Shown here: piece by piece, positions 1-8,810 of the stretch
How the letters are laid out: each line of letters starts with the position of its first letter
How positions within the stretch are numbered: the stretch's first letter is position 1
Assembly (NCBI RefSeq): GCF_003663825.1
Contig: NZ_RCCC01000001.1
Location: forward strand, 4,820,084-4,884,083
From: Acidovorax sp. 106
GTDB taxonomy: Bacteria; Pseudomonadota; Gammaproteobacteria; Burkholderiales; Burkholderiaceae_C
Length of the DNA stretch: 64,000 bases
Reading direction: 5' to 3'
Notes under the pieces: model-generated
What the model was told of the DNA's origin: nothing
The model's input: only the letters and a program-made list of their open reading frames with translations
Databases searched by the model: none
Made by a program: the position numbers and the translations under genes

Positions 1-52
1 CGAGGGGGCCCAACTGCAGGGCAACGGGGTCGATGTGGGGGTAAGTCAGCAT
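1..52 (-). CDS. lgt: Prolipoprotein diacylglyceryl transferase, N-terminal fragment
   Basis: Only the first 17 codons lie in the window; the gene continues off the left edge. Read on the minus strand from the ATG at 52, the peptide is MLTYPHIDPVALQLGPL, which I recognise as the conserved N-terminus of Lgt from Comamonadaceae. Lgt is an inner-membrane enzyme that transfers diacylglyceryl from phosphatidylglycerol to the lipobox cysteine of prolipoproteins. In related genomes lgt usually lies close to ilvD; here an iron-uptake cluster sits between them. The identification rests on a short stretch but the match is distinctive. Confidence 0.75.
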   Translation of the reverse strand, partial: MLTYPHIDPVALQLGPL

Positions 53-173
53 GGTGGGCGGTATTGTGCCCGCAACCCATGACGGGCTTGGCGTGGAGCG
101 AAAGGGCCTTGCGCGCCACAGCCTGGCGCGGCCCAGGGCAGCCCGTGGGTGGGTGGGATGCCAACTTTTGGCA

Positions 174-201
174 TAATTGATAAGCATTCCTATTTGCATT
201 C
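174..201. promoter_or_regulatory. Putative Fur box upstream of the FecI-like sigma factor
   Basis: An AT-rich stretch in otherwise GC-rich DNA. On the minus strand it contains GCAAATAGGAATGCTTATC, close to the beta/gammaproteobacterial Fur box GCAAATGATAATCATTATC-type consensus. It ends about 30 bases before the GTG chosen as start of the sigma factor, where a Fur operator would block transcription when iron is sufficient. The assignment is by eye and has no score. Confidence 0.5.
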
Positions 202-229
202 ACGTACGCCCATTTGCCCGTTCGTTACC

Positions 230-706
230 GTGCAAGAGCTTTACCTAGACCACCACCCCTGGCTGCAAAGCCTGCTGCGCAAGCGCCTGGGCAACCGCGA
301 GGACGCGGCCGATCTGGCGCACGACACCTTTGTGCGGGTGATGCGCTCCGAGCTGTCGCCCGCAGACCTGCGCGAGCCGCAGCGCTTTTTGGCGACGGTG
401 GCGCGCGGGCTGGTGGCCGACCTGTTCAGGCGCCGCACGCTGGAGCAGGCTTACCTGGACTATCTGGCCGCCTTGCCCGAGGAACAAGCCCCCTCCCCCG
501 AGGACCAGGCGCAAGCCCAGCAGGCCCTGCTGGAGGTAGACGCCCTGCTGCGCGCCCTGCCCACTAAGGTGCGGCAAGCGTTTTTGCTGGCGCAGCTGGA
601 AGAGTTGCCCTATGCCGAAATCGCCCGGCGCCTGGGTGTCTCACACCGCACCGTGAGCAACTACCTGACGCGCGCCATGGAGCACTGCTGTCTGGCCCTG
701 GCCTGA
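230..706 (+). CDS. FecI-like ECF RNA polymerase sigma factor
   Basis: ECF sigma factor of the iron-starvation (FecI) type that would direct RNA polymerase to the adjacent TonB receptor gene. Region 2 is visible near the N-terminus (ELYLDHHPWLQSLLRKRLGN, then DLAHDTFVRV). Region 4 with its helix-turn-helix is at the C-terminus (LPYAEIARRLGVSHRTVSNY). The frame is open from a GTG at 149, but that would place the Fur-box-like sequence inside the gene. I therefore prefer the GTG at 230, giving 158 residues, just before the conserved ELYLDHH; a TTG at 194 is the alternative. The anti-sigma gene follows after 24 bases, so the two are probably co-transcribed and iron-regulated. Confidence 0.85.
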   Translation: MQELYLDHHPWLQSLLRKRLGNREDAADLAHDTFVRVMRSELSPADLREPQRFLATVARGLVADLFRRRTLEQAYLDYLAALPEEQAPSPEDQAQAQQALLEVDALLRALPTKVRQAFLLAQLEELPYAEIARRLGVSHRTVSNYLTRAMEHCCLALA

Positions 707-730
707 GCGGCCACCGCCCTGCCCGCCCGC

Positions 731-1690
731 ATGAAGTCCACCGCCACCCGCACCCCCGCCGAGCGCCAGGCCTTGCACGAGGCCGCCCGCTGGCACACCC
801 GCCTGCACGACGAAGCCGCCACGCCCGCAGACCAGCAGGCCTGGCAGCACTGGCACAGCGCCCACGCCAGCCATCAGCAAGCATGGCAAACGGTGCAAGC
901 CGTTAGCCAGCGGCTGGCGCGCATTCCGGCCCCCGTGGCAATGCAGGCCCTGGCCCAGCCCCCGCTGGCACGGCGTGCGGCGCTGCGGGGCGTGGCGCTG
1001 GGCCTGGGCGGGTGTGCGGCAACGTGGCTGGCGTGGCAAGCCAGCCCCTGGCAGGCACTGGGCGCCACCTACCACACCGCCACGGGAGAGCGCCAGCAGC
1101 TGGACCTGCCCGATGGCTCTGAGCTGGCGCTGGACACCGCCACGGCGGTGGACGAGCAGTTTGACGCGCACGAGCGAAGGCTGCAGCTGCGCTCTGGCCG
1201 CATCCAGATCAGCACCCGGCCGGACCTGCACCAGCGCCCGTTCAGCGTGCAAACGCCGCAGGGCAGCGTGCTGGCGCTGGGCACGCGGTTCACCGTGCAG
1301 GTGCTGGACGCGGAACACACCCGCGTGGCGGTGCAAGAAAAATCGGTGCGCGTGCAGCCCACCCATGGCGAGACACGCTTGCTGGTGGCCGGACAGCAGC
1401 TGGATTTTTCTTCCACCGAGGCCCTGCCACCCCAAGCTGCCCACTTGGCGCAGGCCAGTTGGCGCAATGGCGGGCTGATCGCACTGGACATGCCCCTGGC
1501 CGAGCTGGTGCAGGAGCTGGCCCGCTACCGCCCCGGCTACCTGGGCTGCGCGCCCGAGGTGGCCCACCTCAAGGTGTCAGGCGCTTTTGCCCTGGACGAC
1601 ACCGACCAGGCGCTGGCCGCCCTGGCCGCCAGCTTTGCCGTGCAGGTGCACTACCGCACCCGGTACTGGGTGCGGGTAGAGGCGGCGTGA
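731..1690 (+). CDS. FecR-like anti-sigma factor / sigma regulator
   Basis: 319-residue single-pass inner-membrane regulator of the FecR family. The N-terminal cytoplasmic domain (residues about 10-60, conserved WHxRL...W..W pattern, DUF4880) binds the ECF sigma factor. A hydrophobic segment around residues 82-100 crosses the membrane, and the periplasmic FecR domain (about 110-220) and C-terminal domain receive the signal from the receptor's STN domain. In the known Fec system, ligand-loaded receptor signals through FecR to release FecI. Here the sigma gene lies immediately upstream and a receptor with an STN domain downstream, so all three parts of the signalling chain are present. Confidence 0.9.
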   Translation: MKSTATRTPAERQALHEAARWHTRLHDEAATPADQQAWQHWHSAHASHQQAWQTVQAVSQRLARIPAPVAMQALAQPPLARRAALRGVALGLGGCAATWLAWQASPWQALGATYHTATGERQQLDLPDGSELALDTATAVDEQFDAHERRLQLRSGRIQISTRPDLHQRPFSVQTPQGSVLALGTRFTVQVLDAEHTRVAVQEKSVRVQPTHGETRLLVAGQQLDFSSTEALPPQAAHLAQASWRNGGLIALDMPLAELVQELARYRPGYLGCAPEVAHLKVSGAFALDDTDQALAALAASFAVQVHYRTRYWVRVEAA

Positions 1691-1735
1691 GCGGCTGGTG
1701 CCACTCGCCCACCACACACCAGCACGCTCCGCACC

Positions 1736-1794
1736 AAATTTGCTATTAATAACATAGCTTTCAGCGCCTGATATATAAGCGCTGGCGGCCTAAA
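1736..1794 (+). repeat. Dispersed double-hairpin repeat, copy 1
   Basis: One of seven copies in this window of a roughly 50-base element. Its layout is GCTATT-n-AATAGC-like palindrome, a short spacer, AGCGC..-n-..GCGCT palindrome, ending in a GGCC-like motif. Here the first arm pair is TTGCTATTAATAACATAGC and the second is CAGCGCCTGATATATAAGCG. It lies between the anti-sigma gene and the TonB receptor gene. Confidence 0.7.
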
Positions 1795-1927
1795 ACACCC
1801 ATGATCTATGGAGCGATCCGCCTGACTTTTTGCCTTTAATTTGTAACAACCTTTGCATGATCGGAGCCTCTCGTTCGGCATACCAGTGAAGCGAACTTTT
1901 TCCATCCAACCGAACCGAGGAATCTCC

Positions 1928-4372
1928 ATGTCCCGCACCCGAATGAACGGCGGCCACGCCGCCCACCCCCACTTTGCCCTGCACCCCATGGCCCGGGCGG
2001 CCCGCATTGCGGCGCTGAGCGCGGCCGCGCTGCTCACGCCCCTGGCCTACGCGCAGGGCACTGCAGCCCCAGCAGAAGCCACGGGCGCACCGGCCGCTGC
2101 CAAGTCCTTTGCGATTGAAGCAGGCCCGCTGGCCCAGGTGCTGGCGCAGTACGCCCACGCTGCAGGCGTGACCCTGGCCTTCGATGCCGCGCAGCTGGGC
2201 GGTGCCCGCTCAGGCGGGCTGCAAGGCAGCTATGGCGTGGACGCAGGCTTTGCCAAGGCGCTGGAAGGCACCGGCTGGCGCGCCGTGCGCGAGGGCAACG
2301 GTGCCTACGCGTTGCGCAGCACAGGGGCCGCCGTGCAAAAAACAGCGCTGGCAGAAGTGCTGGTGTCGGAAGAGGCAGAGGCCATTGGCGGCCTGCAAAA
2401 GACCTACTCGGGCGGCCAATTTGCGCGCGGGGGCGACCTGGGCATTTTGGGCAAGACGGATTTGATGAACGTGCCCTTCAGCACCACCAACTACACGGCC
2501 GAGCTGATCGAAAACCAGCAAGGCCTGACGGTGTCGGACGTGGTGATGAGCGACGCCTCGGTGCGCACGCTGCAGGCCCGGGGAGGCTATGGCGATGACT
2601 TTCAGATCCGCGGCTTTGCGGTATCGCCCCGCGACACCAGCATGAACGGTCTGTTTGGCCTGACGCCCTCCACCCGCATCCCGCTGGAGATGATCGAGCG
2701 CGTGGAAGTGCTCAAGGGCCCCGGCTCGCTCACCAACGGCGTCGGTCCCAATGGCAGCGTGGGCGGCAGCATCAACGTGGTGACCAAGCGCGCCAGCGAT
2801 GTGCCGCTGACGCGACTGACCACCACCTACATGGGCAAGGCCCAGCTGGGCACCCACCTGGACGTGGGCCGCCGCTTTGGCGAAGACAACCAGTGGGGCG
2901 TGCGCGCCAACGGGGTATGGCGCAATGGCGAAGGCAACATCGACGGCGGCCGCCAGCGTGTGGGGCTGGCGGCATTGGGGCTGGACTACGCCGGGGCGGG
3001 CCTGCGCTGGTCGATGGACGCGCTGACCAGCAGCGGCAAGACGACCGAATTCCGTGCGCAAAGCGCCTTCCTGGCGGGCATCACCCAGGTGCCTGCGGTG
3101 CCTGACAACCGCACCACGCTGTACCCCGGCACCGAGCTGACAGACAAGGCCAAGACCGTGATCTCGCGCCTGGAATACGACATCAACGACCGCACCACGG
3201 CCTATGGCGCCGTGGGCTACAGCGACGTGACGAGCAACCAGAACTTCCCCACCGCCACGCGTCGCATCGATGCGCTGGGCAACTTCACCGTGGCCAATGG
3301 CTACTACGACGAATACAACAAAACCACTTCGGCCGATGTGGGCCTGCGCACGCGCTTTCAAACGGGCGATGTGGGCCACACGCTGGTGGTGTCGGCCAAC
3401 ACCATGGCGCGCGAAAGCGGGTACTTTTACCGCCTGACCTCCGCCACGGTGGCCTCCAACATCTACCGCCCCGCCCCGCTGCCGGCCATTGACTTCGCAC
3501 GCGGCGCGCCCAGCAAAACGGCCGACCTGGCGCAGTCCAGCCTGGCCGTGGCCGACACCCTGGCGTTCTTTAACAACCGTTTTTTGGCCACGTTGGGCGT
3601 GCGCGACCAGACCATCCACCAAAAGAGCGTGAACGGCTCCACCCCCTACAAGGCCAGCACCGTGACGCCGCTGGTGGGGCTGGTGCTTAAGCCGCAAAAG
3701 AACATCTCGGTGTATGGCAACTACACGGCGGGCCTGGCTGCTGGCGGCATTGCGGGCGCCAGCACCGCCAACCGGGGCGAGGTGTTTGCACCGCAAAAAA
3801 CCAAGCAATACGAAGTGGGCGTGAAGGCCGACTGGGGCAGCCTGACCACCCAGGCGGCCCTGTACCAGATCACCAAGCCCAATGCGTTGACCGACCCCAT
3901 CACCAACCTCTACAGCTACGGCGGCGAACAGCGCAACCGGGGCCTGGAGCTGACGGCGTATGGCGAAATCCAGCGCGGTCTGAGGGCCATGGCCAGTGCC
4001 TCATTCAACGATGCCAAGATGTCTAAAACCCAGGGCGGCGTGAACCAAGGCAAGGATGCCACCGGCGTGCCCGACCACACCTTCAACCTGGGCCTGGACT
4101 GGGACACCCCCTGGGTGCAGGGCCTGAGCCTGAACGGCCGGGTGATCAACACCTCGTCCATGTACTACGACGCGGCCAACACCTTGCGCATGCCCGCCTG
4201 GACGCGCCTGGACATTGGCGCGCGCTACGCCACCAAGCTGGCAGGCAAAGCCGTGGTGTTCCGTGCCAACCTGGAAAACGTGGCCGACAAGGCCTATTGG
4301 GTGACGGCCTCGGGCTACGTCACGGTGGGCGCGCCGCGCACGCTGATGCTGTCGGCCGCCATCGACTTCTAA
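1928..4372 (+). CDS. TonB-dependent siderophore receptor with STN signalling domain
   Basis: 814-residue outer-membrane transporter, FecA/FpvA-like. An N-terminal signal peptide ends near residue 42 (LLTPLAYAQG). A secretin/TonB short N-terminal (STN) signalling domain covers about 57-115, the plug about 150-280 (IRGFAVSPRD, then IERVEVLKGPGSLTNG), and a 22-strand barrel the remainder, ending with the typical terminal Phe (SAAIDF). The ATG at 1928 was chosen because GAGGAATCTCC precedes it and it gives a proper signal peptide; an upstream alternative start at 1853 would not. The STN domain plus the FecI/FecR genes just upstream indicate a receptor that reports its own substrate. The siderophore or chelate cannot be told from sequence. 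Confidence 0.93.
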   Translation: MSRTRMNGGHAAHPHFALHPMARAARIAALSAAALLTPLAYAQGTAAPAEATGAPAAAKSFAIEAGPLAQVLAQYAHAAGVTLAFDAAQLGGARSGGLQGSYGVDAGFAKALEGTGWRAVREGNGAYALRSTGAAVQKTALAEVLVSEEAEAIGGLQKTYSGGQFARGGDLGILGKTDLMNVPFSTTNYTAELIENQQGLTVSDVVMSDASVRTLQARGGYGDDFQIRGFAVSPRDTSMNGLFGLTPSTRIPLEMIERVEVLKGPGSLTNGVGPNGSVGGSINVVTKRASDVPLTRLTTTYMGKAQLGTHLDVGRRFGEDNQWGVRANGVWRNGEGNIDGGRQRVGLAALGLDYAGAGLRWSMDALTSSGKTTEFRAQSAFLAGITQVPAVPDNRTTLYPGTELTDKAKTVISRLEYDINDRTTAYGAVGYSDVTSNQNFPTATRRIDALGNFTVANGYYDEYNKTTSADVGLRTRFQTGDVGHTLVVSANTMARESGYFYRLTSATVASNIYRPAPLPAIDFARGAPSKTADLAQSSLAVADTLAFFNNRFLATLGVRDQTIHQKSVNGSTPYKASTVTPLVGLVLKPQKNISVYGNYTAGLAAGGIAGASTANRGEVFAPQKTKQYEVGVKADWGSLTTQAALYQITKPNALTDPITNLYSYGGEQRNRGLELTAYGEIQRGLRAMASASFNDAKMSKTQGGVNQGKDATGVPDHTFNLGLDWDTPWVQGLSLNGRVINTSSMYYDAANTLRMPAWTRLDIGARYATKLAGKAVVFRANLENVADKAYWVTASGYVTVGAPRTLMLSAAIDF

Positions 4373-4398
4373 GCCCGTAAAAAGAGGCACCGCAAAGT

Positions 4399-4431
4399 CC
4401 CTTCGCCCATCCCACTGGACGGCGAAGGGGG
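4399..4431 (+). terminator. Hairpin downstream of the TonB receptor gene
   Basis: CCCTTCGCC pairs with GGCGAAGGG across a 12-base loop, starting 27 bases after the receptor stop codon. There is no U-run, so it may be a weak terminator or an mRNA 3' stabiliser. Confidence 0.45.
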
Positions 4432-4443
4432 TGTCCAACGCAA

Positions 4444-4468
4444 GCGCAAATGATGACGGTTCGCATGC
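4444..4468. promoter_or_regulatory. Possible Fur-like operator upstream of bfr
   Basis: GCAAATGATGACGGTTCGC resembles a degenerate Fur box (GCAAATGAT half-site) and lies about 80 bases before the bfr start. Symmetry in the right half is poor, so this is tentative. Confidence 0.25.
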
Positions 4469-4546
4469 AAAGTGACATACGGGGTTATGACCCAGAACCC
4501 GTGCCGGGGGCGCGATACTCCTCGCCTCAGAAGAACGGAATGCACC

Positions 4547-5023
4547 ATGCAGGGAAACCCACAAGTCATCGAATATTTCAAAAACCTGCTGCGCGGCGAG
4601 CTGGCGGCGCGCGATCAGTATTTCATCCACTCTCGCATTTACGAAGACCAGGGACTGGTGAAGATGTACACCCGCCTGGACCATGAAATGCAAGAAGAAA
4701 CCCAGCACGCCGATGCGCTGCTGCGCCGCATCCTCTTTTTGGGCGGCATGCCTGACATGCGGCCCCACCCGTTCACGCACGGCACCACGGTGGTGGAGAT
4801 GCTGCAAAAGGACCTGACCGTGGAATACGAAGTGCGCGATGCCCTGCAAAAAGGCATGGAGCTGTGCGAAAGCGTGCGCGACTACGTGAGCCGCGACCTG
4901 CTGCTGGCCCAGCTGCGCGATACCGAAGAAGACCACGCCTACTGGCTGGAAAAGCAACTGGGCCTGATCGAGAAAATGGGCTTGCCGAACTATCTGCAAA
5001 GCCAGTCACGGCCAGCGGCCTGA
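4547..5023 (+). CDS. bfr: Bacterioferritin
   Basis: 158 residues, the normal length for bacterioferritin, a 24-subunit iron-storage cage with a di-iron ferroxidase centre and inter-subunit haem. Visible features are an N-terminal helix with ELAARDQYF (ferroxidase Glu), [12 protein letters not shown] (the ExxH ligand pair) and a C-terminal [15 protein letters not shown] with the second ExxH. Met53 in YTRLDHEM fits the haem-ligand region. The frame is open further upstream, but the ATG at 4547 follows an AGAACGGA-like Shine-Dalgarno sequence and gives the standard [11 protein letters not shown] start. Placement after the siderophore receptor links uptake and storage of iron. Confidence 0.95.
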   Translation: MQGNPQVIEYFKNLLRGELAARDQYFIHSRIYEDQGLVKMYTRLDHEMQEETQHADALLRRILFLGGMPDMRPHPFTHGTTVVEMLQKDLTVEYEVRDALQKGMELCESVRDYVSRDLLLAQLRDTEEDHAYWLEKQLGLIEKMGLPNYLQSQSRPAA

Positions 5024-5079
5024 ACAGCACGGGGCGAGACCCAATGCAGGACCCTGCGGGCAAAAAAATGAGCCCAACA

Positions 5080-5133
5080 GGCCTCCAGCGCAAGTAAATC
5101 ATGCGCTAGCAGCTATCAAAAATATAGCAATTC
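5080..5133 (-). repeat. Dispersed double-hairpin repeat, copy 2
   Basis: Reverse orientation: GGCC-TCCAGCGC, then GCGCTAGCAGCTAT and ATAGCAA. It sits just upstream of the terminator between bfr and ilvD. Confidence 0.7.
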
Positions 5134-5137
5134 AATG

Positions 5138-5174
5138 TAAAAAGCCGCCAAACAGCAATGCTTGGCGGTTTTTT
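5138..5174. terminator. Bidirectional intrinsic terminator between bfr and ilvD
   Basis: AAAAAGCCGCCAA pairs with TTGGCGGTTTTTTT around a 9-base loop. The A-run and U-run on either side let it serve both convergent genes. Confidence 0.85.
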
Positions 5175-5256
5175 TGCCCTGCCCCACTGAAGGCTGCGGC
5201 CCCGACAGCGCGGGGTGCCGTAGTACAGCAGCGGGGCGTCGCGTGAACGGGGCGTC

Positions 5257-7116
5257 TTAGTCGTCGAGCAACGACAGATCGCGCACAGCACCCTTGTCGG
5301 CCGACATGACCAGCTTGGCATAGGCCTTGAGCGCGGCAGACACCTTGCGAGGGCGGGGCTGCGCAGGCTTCCAGCCCAGCTTGTCCTGCTCCACACGCCG
5401 CGCTGCCAGCTCTTCGTCAGACACCAGCACGTTGATGCTGCGATTGGGAATATCGATGCGGATGCGGTCGCCATTGCGGACCAGGCCGATGGCGCCACCG
5501 GCTGCGGCTTCTGGAGAAGCGTGTCCGATGGACAAGCCCGAAGTACCGCCCGAGAAGCGGCCATCGGTCAGCAAAGCGCAGGCTTTGCCCAGGCCCTTGG
5601 ACTTGATGTAGCTGGTGGGGTACAGCATTTCTTGCATGCCAGGGCCGCCCTTGGGGCCTTCGTAGCGCACGATGACCACGTCGCCCGCCTTGACCTTGTC
5701 GGCCAGGATGTTGGCCACGGCTTCGTCCTGCGACTCCACCACATGGGCCGGCCCTTCAAACACGAGCAGGCTGTCATCCACACCCGCTGTTTTGACAACG
5801 CAACCGTTCAGTGCGATGTTGCCGACCAGCACGGCCAAGCCGCCTTCTTTGCTGAAGGCATGCTCGATCGAGCGGATGCAGCCCTCAGAGCGGTCTGTGT
5901 CCAAGCTGGGCCAGCGTGCGGCTTGGCTGAATGCGACTTGCGTAGGAATGCCGCCGGGGCCGGCCATGTAGAAGGTCTTGACCGCGTCAGACGGGTTACG
6001 GGCAATGTCCCACTGGTCCAGCGCGTCTTTCATGGTCTTGCTGTGCACGGTAGCCAAGTCGGTGTGCAAGCGGCCAGCACGGTCCAGCTCGCCCAAAATA
6101 CCCATGATGCCGCCCGCGCGGTGTACGTCTTCAATGTGGTACTTGTTGGTGTTGGGAGCGACCTTGCACAGCTGCGGCACGATCTTGGACATGCGGTCAA
6201 TGTCGGCCATCGTGAAGTCGATTTCGGCCTCTTGCGCAATGGCGAGAATGTGCAGGATGGTGTTGGTGGAGCCGCCCATGGCGATATCCAATGCAATCGC
6301 ATTCTCAAACGCCTTGAAGCCCATGGAGCGCGGCAGGATGCTGCTGTCATCTTCTTCGTAGTAGCGCTTGCACAGCTCTACCACCAGGTGACCGGCGCGC
6401 TTGAACAGTTGCTCGCGGTCGGCATGCGTAGCCACCACGGTGCCATTGCCAGGCAGGGACAAGCCCAGCGCTTCGGTCAGGCAGTTCATGGAGTTGGCGG
6501 TGAACATGCCAGAGCAGGAACCGCAGGTGGGGCACGCGGAGCGCTCCACTTCGGCCACATCCTCGTCGCTCACCTTGTCGTCCGCCGCCATCACCATGGC
6601 GTCGATCAGGTCGAGCTTCTTGAACTCGATCTTCTGGGTTGTGGGGTTGAGCAGCTTGACCTTGCCGGCTTCCATGGGGCCACCCGAGACGAACACCACA
6701 GGGATGTTCAACCGCATCGCGGCCATCAGCATGCCGGGGGTGATCTTGTCGCAGTTGGAGATGCACACCATGGCATCGGCACAGTGCGCGTTGACCATGT
6801 ATTCCACCGAGTCGGCAATGATGTCGCGGCTGGGCAGCGAGTACAGCATGCCGTCATGGCCCATGGCAATGCCGTCGTCCACGGCGATGGTGTTGAACTC
6901 TTTGGCCACACCGCCTGCCGCCTCGATCTCTCGCGCCACCAGCTGGCCCAGGTCCTTGAGGTGAACGTGGCCGGGCACAAACTGGGTGAACGAGTTGACC
7001 ACCGCAATGATCGGCTTGCTGAAGTCGTCGTCCTTCATGCCGGTGGCACGCCACAGCGAGCGGGCACCAGCCATGTTGCGACCAGCGGTGGAGGTTTTGG
7101 AGCGGTAAGCGGGCAT
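5257..7116 (-). CDS. ilvD: Dihydroxy-acid dehydratase
   Basis: 619 residues, the standard length. The enzyme dehydrates 2,3-dihydroxy-isovalerate and -methylvalerate to the 2-keto acids in valine and isoleucine synthesis, and also supplies the pantothenate precursor. It needs an iron-sulfur cluster. Recognised motifs are [10 protein letters not shown] and [18 protein letters not shown], which carry cluster cysteines, and a [14 protein letters not shown] motif near the C-terminus. The start at 7116 gives [20 protein letters not shown], the conserved N-terminus; the frame extends 28 codons further upstream without family similarity. It is transcribed away from the small Trp-rich gene upstream and converges on bfr. 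Confidence 0.97.
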   Translation of the reverse strand: MPAYRSKTSTAGRNMAGARSLWRATGMKDDDFSKPIIAVVNSFTQFVPGHVHLKDLGQLVAREIEAAGGVAKEFNTIAVDDGIAMGHDGMLYSLPSRDIIADSVEYMVNAHCADAMVCISNCDKITPGMLMAAMRLNIPVVFVSGGPMEAGKVKLLNPTTQKIEFKKLDLIDAMVMAADDKVSDEDVAEVERSACPTCGSCSGMFTANSMNCLTEALGLSLPGNGTVVATHADREQLFKRAGHLVVELCKRYYEEDDSSILPRSMGFKAFENAIALDIAMGGSTNTILHILAIAQEAEIDFTMADIDRMSKIVPQLCKVAPNTNKYHIEDVHRAGGIMGILGELDRAGRLHTDLATVHSKTMKDALDQWDIARNPSDAVKTFYMAGPGGIPTQVAFSQAARWPSLDTDRSEGCIRSIEHAFSKEGGLAVLVGNIALNGCVVKTAGVDDSLLVFEGPAHVVESQDEAVANILADKVKAGDVVIVRYEGPKGGPGMQEMLYPTSYIKSKGLGKACALLTDGRFSGGTSGLSIGHASPEAAAGGAIGLVRNGDRIRIDIPNRSINVLVSDEELAARRVEQDKLGWKPAQPRPRKVSAALKAYAKLVMSADKGAVRDLSLLDD

Positions 7117-7284
7117 CGTGATGTCGGTTGAAGTGTTTGTAGGAGGAAGCCAGGGCCAGAAGGCGGCGGGCGAATTATCCTCCAGCACAACCAACAGCAC
7201 CGGCGGCAGGGGCGATCGCTAACCCTGAGCCTTTGGGTGTTTCAGGCGCAGGGGCTGAGCGCGCCAGCCCCTGCCCTTGTCGAA

Positions 7285-7527
7285 TTACCTGGGCTTGCGC
7301 GGACGCATGCCCAGGGCTTCTTTGTTTTTATTGATGCGGTCTTTCTTGCGCTCGTCCATTTTTTCCATGGCTTTGCGCTTGGTGTAGCCTGTGGCATCGG
7401 CCCACCACCACCACGCCGCAGTAGCGCCGAAAGAACCCACAATCACCCACCAGGACCAGGTGGCTACGGGCCCGATCTCCAGATACTTGAGTAACAGCAG
7501 CAGCAGCGAAACGCCTAAAAGATACAT
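7285..7527 (-). CDS. Small Trp-rich membrane protein (TIGR04438-like)
   Basis: 80-residue protein of unknown function. It has two hydrophobic segments (about 3-14 and 21-38, the latter rich in Trp: TWSWWVIVG and AAWWWWADATGYT), followed by a very basic tail (KRKAMEKMDERKKDRINKNK). It matches my memory of the 'small Trp-rich protein' family found in Comamonadaceae next to ilvD. The ATG at 7527 was chosen because it starts directly at the first membrane segment; an upstream in-frame start would add 33 unconserved residues. Confidence 0.8.
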   Translation of the reverse strand: MYLLGVSLLLLLLKYLEIGPVATWSWWVIVGSFGATAAWWWWADATGYTKRKAMEKMDERKKDRINKNKEALGMRPRKPR

Positions 7528-7643
7528 AGCAAGCTCCCCCAAAAGATGCGATTTGCGTTCCTTGACCGAAGACAAATTTTGGTCAACCCACGTCACTACA
7601 ATCGCGTTGAAAGAACTGTAACCCAACCACAGGAAAACCCACC

Positions 7644-7949
7644 ATGAAACGTGCCCTGATCACCATCGCCATGACGCTTGCCGTTGCAGCCCCCGCCATG
7701 GCCGACCAAGCCCTGGCCACTTCCAAGAACTGCATGGCTTGTCATGCGGTCGACAAGAAGCTGGTGGGTCCTTCCTACAAAGATGTCGCCGCCAAGTACG
7801 CTGGTCAAAAAGACGCTGCAGACAAGTTGGCCGCCAAGATCATCAAGGGTGGCTCTGGCGTGTGGGGCCCCGTGCCCATGCCCGCCAACGCCCAAGTCAA
7901 TGAAGCAGAGGCCAAGAAGCTGGCTGCCTGGGTTCTGACACAGAAGTAA
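7644..7949 (+). CDS. Periplasmic cytochrome c, class I (c551/c552 type)
   Basis: 101 residues: a signal peptide (cleavage after APAMA, about residue 20) and a mature protein of about 81 residues. It has one haem-attachment motif CMACH and a distal Met in PVPMPAN, the pattern of the small cytochromes c551/c552. These carry electrons in the periplasm, typically to nitrite reductases, cytochrome c peroxidase or terminal oxidases; the partner is not in this window. A strong terminator follows, so it is probably monocistronic. Confidence 0.93.
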   Translation: MKRALITIAMTLAVAAPAMADQALATSKNCMACHAVDKKLVGPSYKDVAAKYAGQKDAADKLAAKIIKGGSGVWGPVPMPANAQVNEAEAKKLAAWVLTQK

Positions 7950-7985
7950 GCCCTGTGGTCCTGCCGTGGGGCTTGCCCCACGCAG

Positions 7986-8026
7986 CAAAAAGCCGCACAC
8001 CATCAAGGTTGTGCGGCTTTTTGCTT
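7986..8026. terminator. Intrinsic terminator after the cytochrome c gene
   Basis: AAAAAGCCGCACA pairs with TGTGCGGCTTTTT, a 12-13 bp stem with a U-run on the plus strand and an A-run (U-run on the minus strand) that can also serve the convergent gene ending at 8058. Confidence 0.88.
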
Positions 8027-8057
8027 TGCAGGCCGTGTGCTTTTGGCCAGCGCCCGT

Positions 8058-8522
8058 TTACTCCGTCGCGCCTGGCCCGCCAACCAAGCGCTGCTCCAGT
8101 TGTCCCACATAAGCCGCAGTGGTGTTGTCCGACTCTTGCGCACGCGCGGCCAAGCGGGTTTCCAGGCTGTCGAGCCGTGCCATCACAGTGGTGTGCCCTT
8201 GTGAGTGCTGGTTTTCTAAAAACGCACGCAACTCGGTAAACCGAGAGGCTTCCGCCTTGTCAGCCAGTTCACGCTGCGCCTGCATCTCTTTGGTGTGGCG
8301 GCGGGTCTCCAGCAATACCGAGCCCTGAAGCGATAGGACGTACGCCACCAGCAGCACACCCAGCAACGAGGTCAGCCCCAGCATGAGCAAGCCCAGCGGG
8401 GCATCGAAAGTGGTCAACCCCACAGACACGGCAGAAACGACCGAGAGAGCCTCCCAGTTGAGCGCTGCCAGACTGGTAATGGCCACGATGATGAAGAGCA
8501 GCACGGTAGAAAGCATTTTCAC
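8058..8522 (-). CDS. Two-TM membrane protein with cytoplasmic coiled coil (LapA-like topology)
   Basis: About 154 residues. Two membrane segments (roughly 4-20 and 43-65) are followed by a charged, probably coiled-coil region with many Glu/Arg/Ala (about 75-140). The layout resembles LapA/YciS-type proteins, but I cannot name a family with certainty. Start: the GTG at 8522 lies 6 bases after AAAGGA on the minus strand; the ATG at 8516 two codons later is an alternative with less ideal spacing. An 11-base C/G homopolymer lies 36-46 bases upstream. Confidence 0.7.
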   Translation of the reverse strand: MKMLSTVLLFIIVAITSLAALNWEALSVVSAVSVGLTTFDAPLGLLMLGLTSLLGVLLVAYVLSLQGSVLLETRRHTKEMQAQRELADKAEASRFTELRAFLENQHSQGHTTVMARLDSLETRLAARAQESDNTTAAYVGQLEQRLVGGPGATE

Positions 8523-8557
8523 GGTAAGTCCTTTCAATGCGAGAAGTGTGCCTGCCG

Positions 8558-8568
8558 CCCCCCCCCCC
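8558..8568. repeat. Homopolymeric C11 (G11) tract in a promoter region
   Basis: Eleven consecutive C on the plus strand, G11 on the coding strand of the membrane-protein gene whose start is near 8522. Such tracts can change length by slipped-strand mispairing. Their length is also often misread. Confidence 0.8.
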
Positions 8569-8760
8569 GCGGGTATGACAGGCCATGGCGCATGGTTGCA
8601 CGCCGCCCGGCACAGAGAGCCAAAACACTTTCACATGATTTTTGCCAATGCGAAGACTTGGTTTGCGCGGATGACTCCACGCTGGCGGGCGGGCTTGATC
8701 GGGGCATCCTACCGTGCCTGCGGGCTGGTCTTGGCAAAGCAATGTATCTGCCAAGGGCAT

Positions 8761-8792
8761 AAAAAAAGCGCCTGATGCTCAGGCGCTTTTTA
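8761..8792 (-). terminator. Intrinsic terminator, probably of acs
   Basis: AAAAAGCGCCTGA pairs with TCAGGCGCTTTTTTT on the minus strand, with a run of seven U. It is the first terminator downstream of acs, which ends 265 bases before it. Confidence 0.8.
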
Positions 8793-8810
8793 AAGGGTGT
8801 GACCCCGCGG

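Noticed and set aside
2210..3808. 532-codon minus-strand frame inside the TonB receptor gene
   Set aside because: Antisense shadow of a strongly supported receptor gene.
5521..7131. 536-codon plus-strand frame opposite ilvD
   Set aside because: Antisense shadow of ilvD; composition and lack of motifs show it is not a gene.
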